From contig JAEEZP010000064.1 of NCBI GenBank assembly GCA_016291915.1, positions 1 through 6,825 on the forward strand: DNA of 6,825 bases. The letters are read 5' to 3'. The notes under the pieces were generated by a model. The model was not told the DNA's origin, ran no database searches, and saw only the letters and a list, made by a program, of their open reading frames with translations. The DNA comes from Prevotella sp. (GTDB lineage Bacteria > Bacteroidota > Bacteroidia > Bacteroidales > Bacteroidaceae). A program made the position numbers and the translations under genes. Position 1 is the first letter of the stretch. Every line of letters begins with the position of its first letter. This document shows positions 5,845 through 6,825 of this stretch, piece by piece.

Positions 5845-6825
5845 ATGATGATGAAGAAAAATATTCTGACGATTACCATTCTCCTGATAGCTGCCACGGC
5901 TTTCGGACAAAACCCACAAACTGATGAGGTTAGGAAAACACTACGTTTGGTGAACGACTATTTCATGGCGAAATATGAAGACCCGACAACACCTACAAAC
6001 GTTAATCGCATCCGACCTTCTTCGCTTTGGACAAGAGCTGTCTACTATGAGGGTTTGATGGCACTCTACGCTATTGATCCTGATAAACGATATATCGACT
6101 ACACCGACCGCTGGGCTAATTTCCACCAGTGGACACCGAGAAATGGCGTGAAGACCAACGATGCAGATGACCAATGCTGTGGACAAACCTATATGGAACG
6201 TTATATGCAGAGTGGTGGGGAGGAGAAGATCATCCATGTGATAGAGAATCTCAATCATCAGATGACATCGAAGAATCCAAAGGTCTATGATGAATTGTAT
6301 GGCTGGTGGACATGGATCGATGCTATTCAGATGGCTATGCCGCTATATATGCAAGCCTATAAGGTAACTGGAGAGCGTAAATATGCTGACCACGCCATGA
6401 AGATGTATCTTTGGAGCAGGAATTCACTGGCAGGAGGACTCTTCAACAAAGCAGAAGGACTATGGTGGCGTGATGCCGACTATGTAGCCCCCTATCAGAC
6501 ACCCGATGGAAAAAACTGTTACTGGAGTCGTGGCAATGGATGGGTATATGCTGCGTTGGTTAGATGCATGAACTACCTGTCACCGAAAGACAAATACTAT
6601 AAACTGTTGAAGAAGGACTTTCTTTTGATGAGTAAAGCCATCCTCGCTTGTCAGCGACAAGAAGACGGTTTATGGAATCCCAGCATGGTGTCTTATGCCG
6701 ACTACGGTGGTAAGGAGCTTACTGGCACTGCCCTCTTTCTGTATGGCATGGCATGGGGCATTCAGAAGGGTTATCTGAAAAAGAAAGAATATCAACCGGC
6801 ATGCGACAGAGCATGGACGGCGATG
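5845..6825 (+). CDS. second GH105/GH88-type unsaturated glucuronyl/rhamnogalacturonyl hydrolase (partial, 3' end outside window)
   Basis: The frame is open for 327 codons to the last base, so the C-terminus is missing. Three ATGs in a row (5845, 5848, 5851) are possible starts; the third gives the more usual MKKN beginning. The signal peptide is likely cut at AFG|Q (residue 21). The GH105 sites are in order: DADDQCCGQTY (107-115), WIDAIQMAMP (157-166, probable general acid D159), WSRGNGW (227-233, with R229 and W233) and ELTGTALF (291-298). The expected product is an unsaturated uronyl hydrolase acting on lyase products. It aligns with its upstream neighbour only at these motifs, so it belongs to a different subfamily and is not a recent duplicate. 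The missing part should hold the last barrel helices and possibly an extra domain. Exact substrate is not determinable; GH88 is the alternative family label. Confidence 0.88.
   Translation, partial: MMMKKNILTITILLIAATAFGQNPQTDEVRKTLRLVNDYFMAKYEDPTTPTNVNRIRPSSLWTRAVYYEGLMALYAIDPDKRYIDYTDRWANFHQWTPRNGVKTNDADDQCCGQTYMERYMQSGGEEKIIHVIENLNHQMTSKNPKVYDELYGWWTWIDAIQMAMPLYMQAYKVTGERKYADHAMKMYLWSRNSLAGGLFNKAEGLWWRDADYVAPYQTPDGKNCYWSRGNGWVYAALVRCMNYLSPKDKYYKLLKKDFLLMSKAILACQRQEDGLWNPSMVSYADYGGKELTGTALFLYGMAWGIQKGYLKKKEYQPACDRAWTAM

Noticed and set aside
5694..5897. 67-codon minus-strand frame that looks like a small membrane protein
   Set aside because: The hydrophobic residues come from reading AT-rich intergenic DNA and the reverse of a signal-peptide coding region. 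It runs across the promoter and start of the second GH105-type gene and has no promoter of its own that I can see.
5941..6258. 105-codon minus-strand frame near the window end
   Set aside because: It is antisense to the well-supported second GH105-type gene, whose motifs cover the same bases on the plus strand.

Overview
The window reads as a fragment of a pectin-degrading locus (rhamnogalacturonan-I, RG-I) from a member of the Bacteroidota, probably order Bacteroidales. The reasons are the moderate GC content, AT-rich gaps with three perfect matches to the Bacteroidota -7 box TAnnTTTG, A-rich leaders in place of clear Shine-Dalgarno sites, and a row of exported carbohydrate-active enzymes. 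Genus cannot be fixed from the sequence; a Prevotella- or Bacteroides-like host is a guess. No SusC/SusD pair, regulator, tRNA, IS element or CRISPR array is visible.

Layout. On the minus strand, a 710-residue exported protein (44-2176) joins an N-terminal beta-propeller-like region to a C-terminal DUF362 domain. Its stop overlaps (ATGA) the start of another minus-strand gene, of which only the first 47 bases, encoding the start of a signal peptide, lie in the window. A 179-bp divergent intergenic region carries a -7 box for each direction and a short perfect inverted repeat. On the plus strand follow a family PL11 rhamnogalacturonan lyase (2356-4302; the upstream TTG lies inside the promoter and is not the start) and, 30 bp later, a GH105 unsaturated rhamnogalacturonyl hydrolase (4333-5718), very likely co-transcribed. 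After a 126-bp gap with its own -7 box and an 11-bp direct repeat comes a second, dissimilar GH105/GH88-type hydrolase (5845 to the window edge, 327 codons, no stop reached).

How the genes work together (inference from family knowledge): the PL11 lyase cuts the Rha-GalA backbone of RG-I by beta-elimination, leaving 4,5-unsaturated galacturonate at the new non-reducing ends. The two GH105-type enzymes would then remove that unsaturated residue, perhaps from oligosaccharides of different length or decoration. All four large proteins have a Sec signal peptide without an obvious lipobox, which points to the periplasm. The propeller-DUF362 protein has no known role. Its divergent position beside the lyase suggests co-regulation with, or an accessory function in, RG-I use. 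It is the least explained gene here and the best candidate for new biology.
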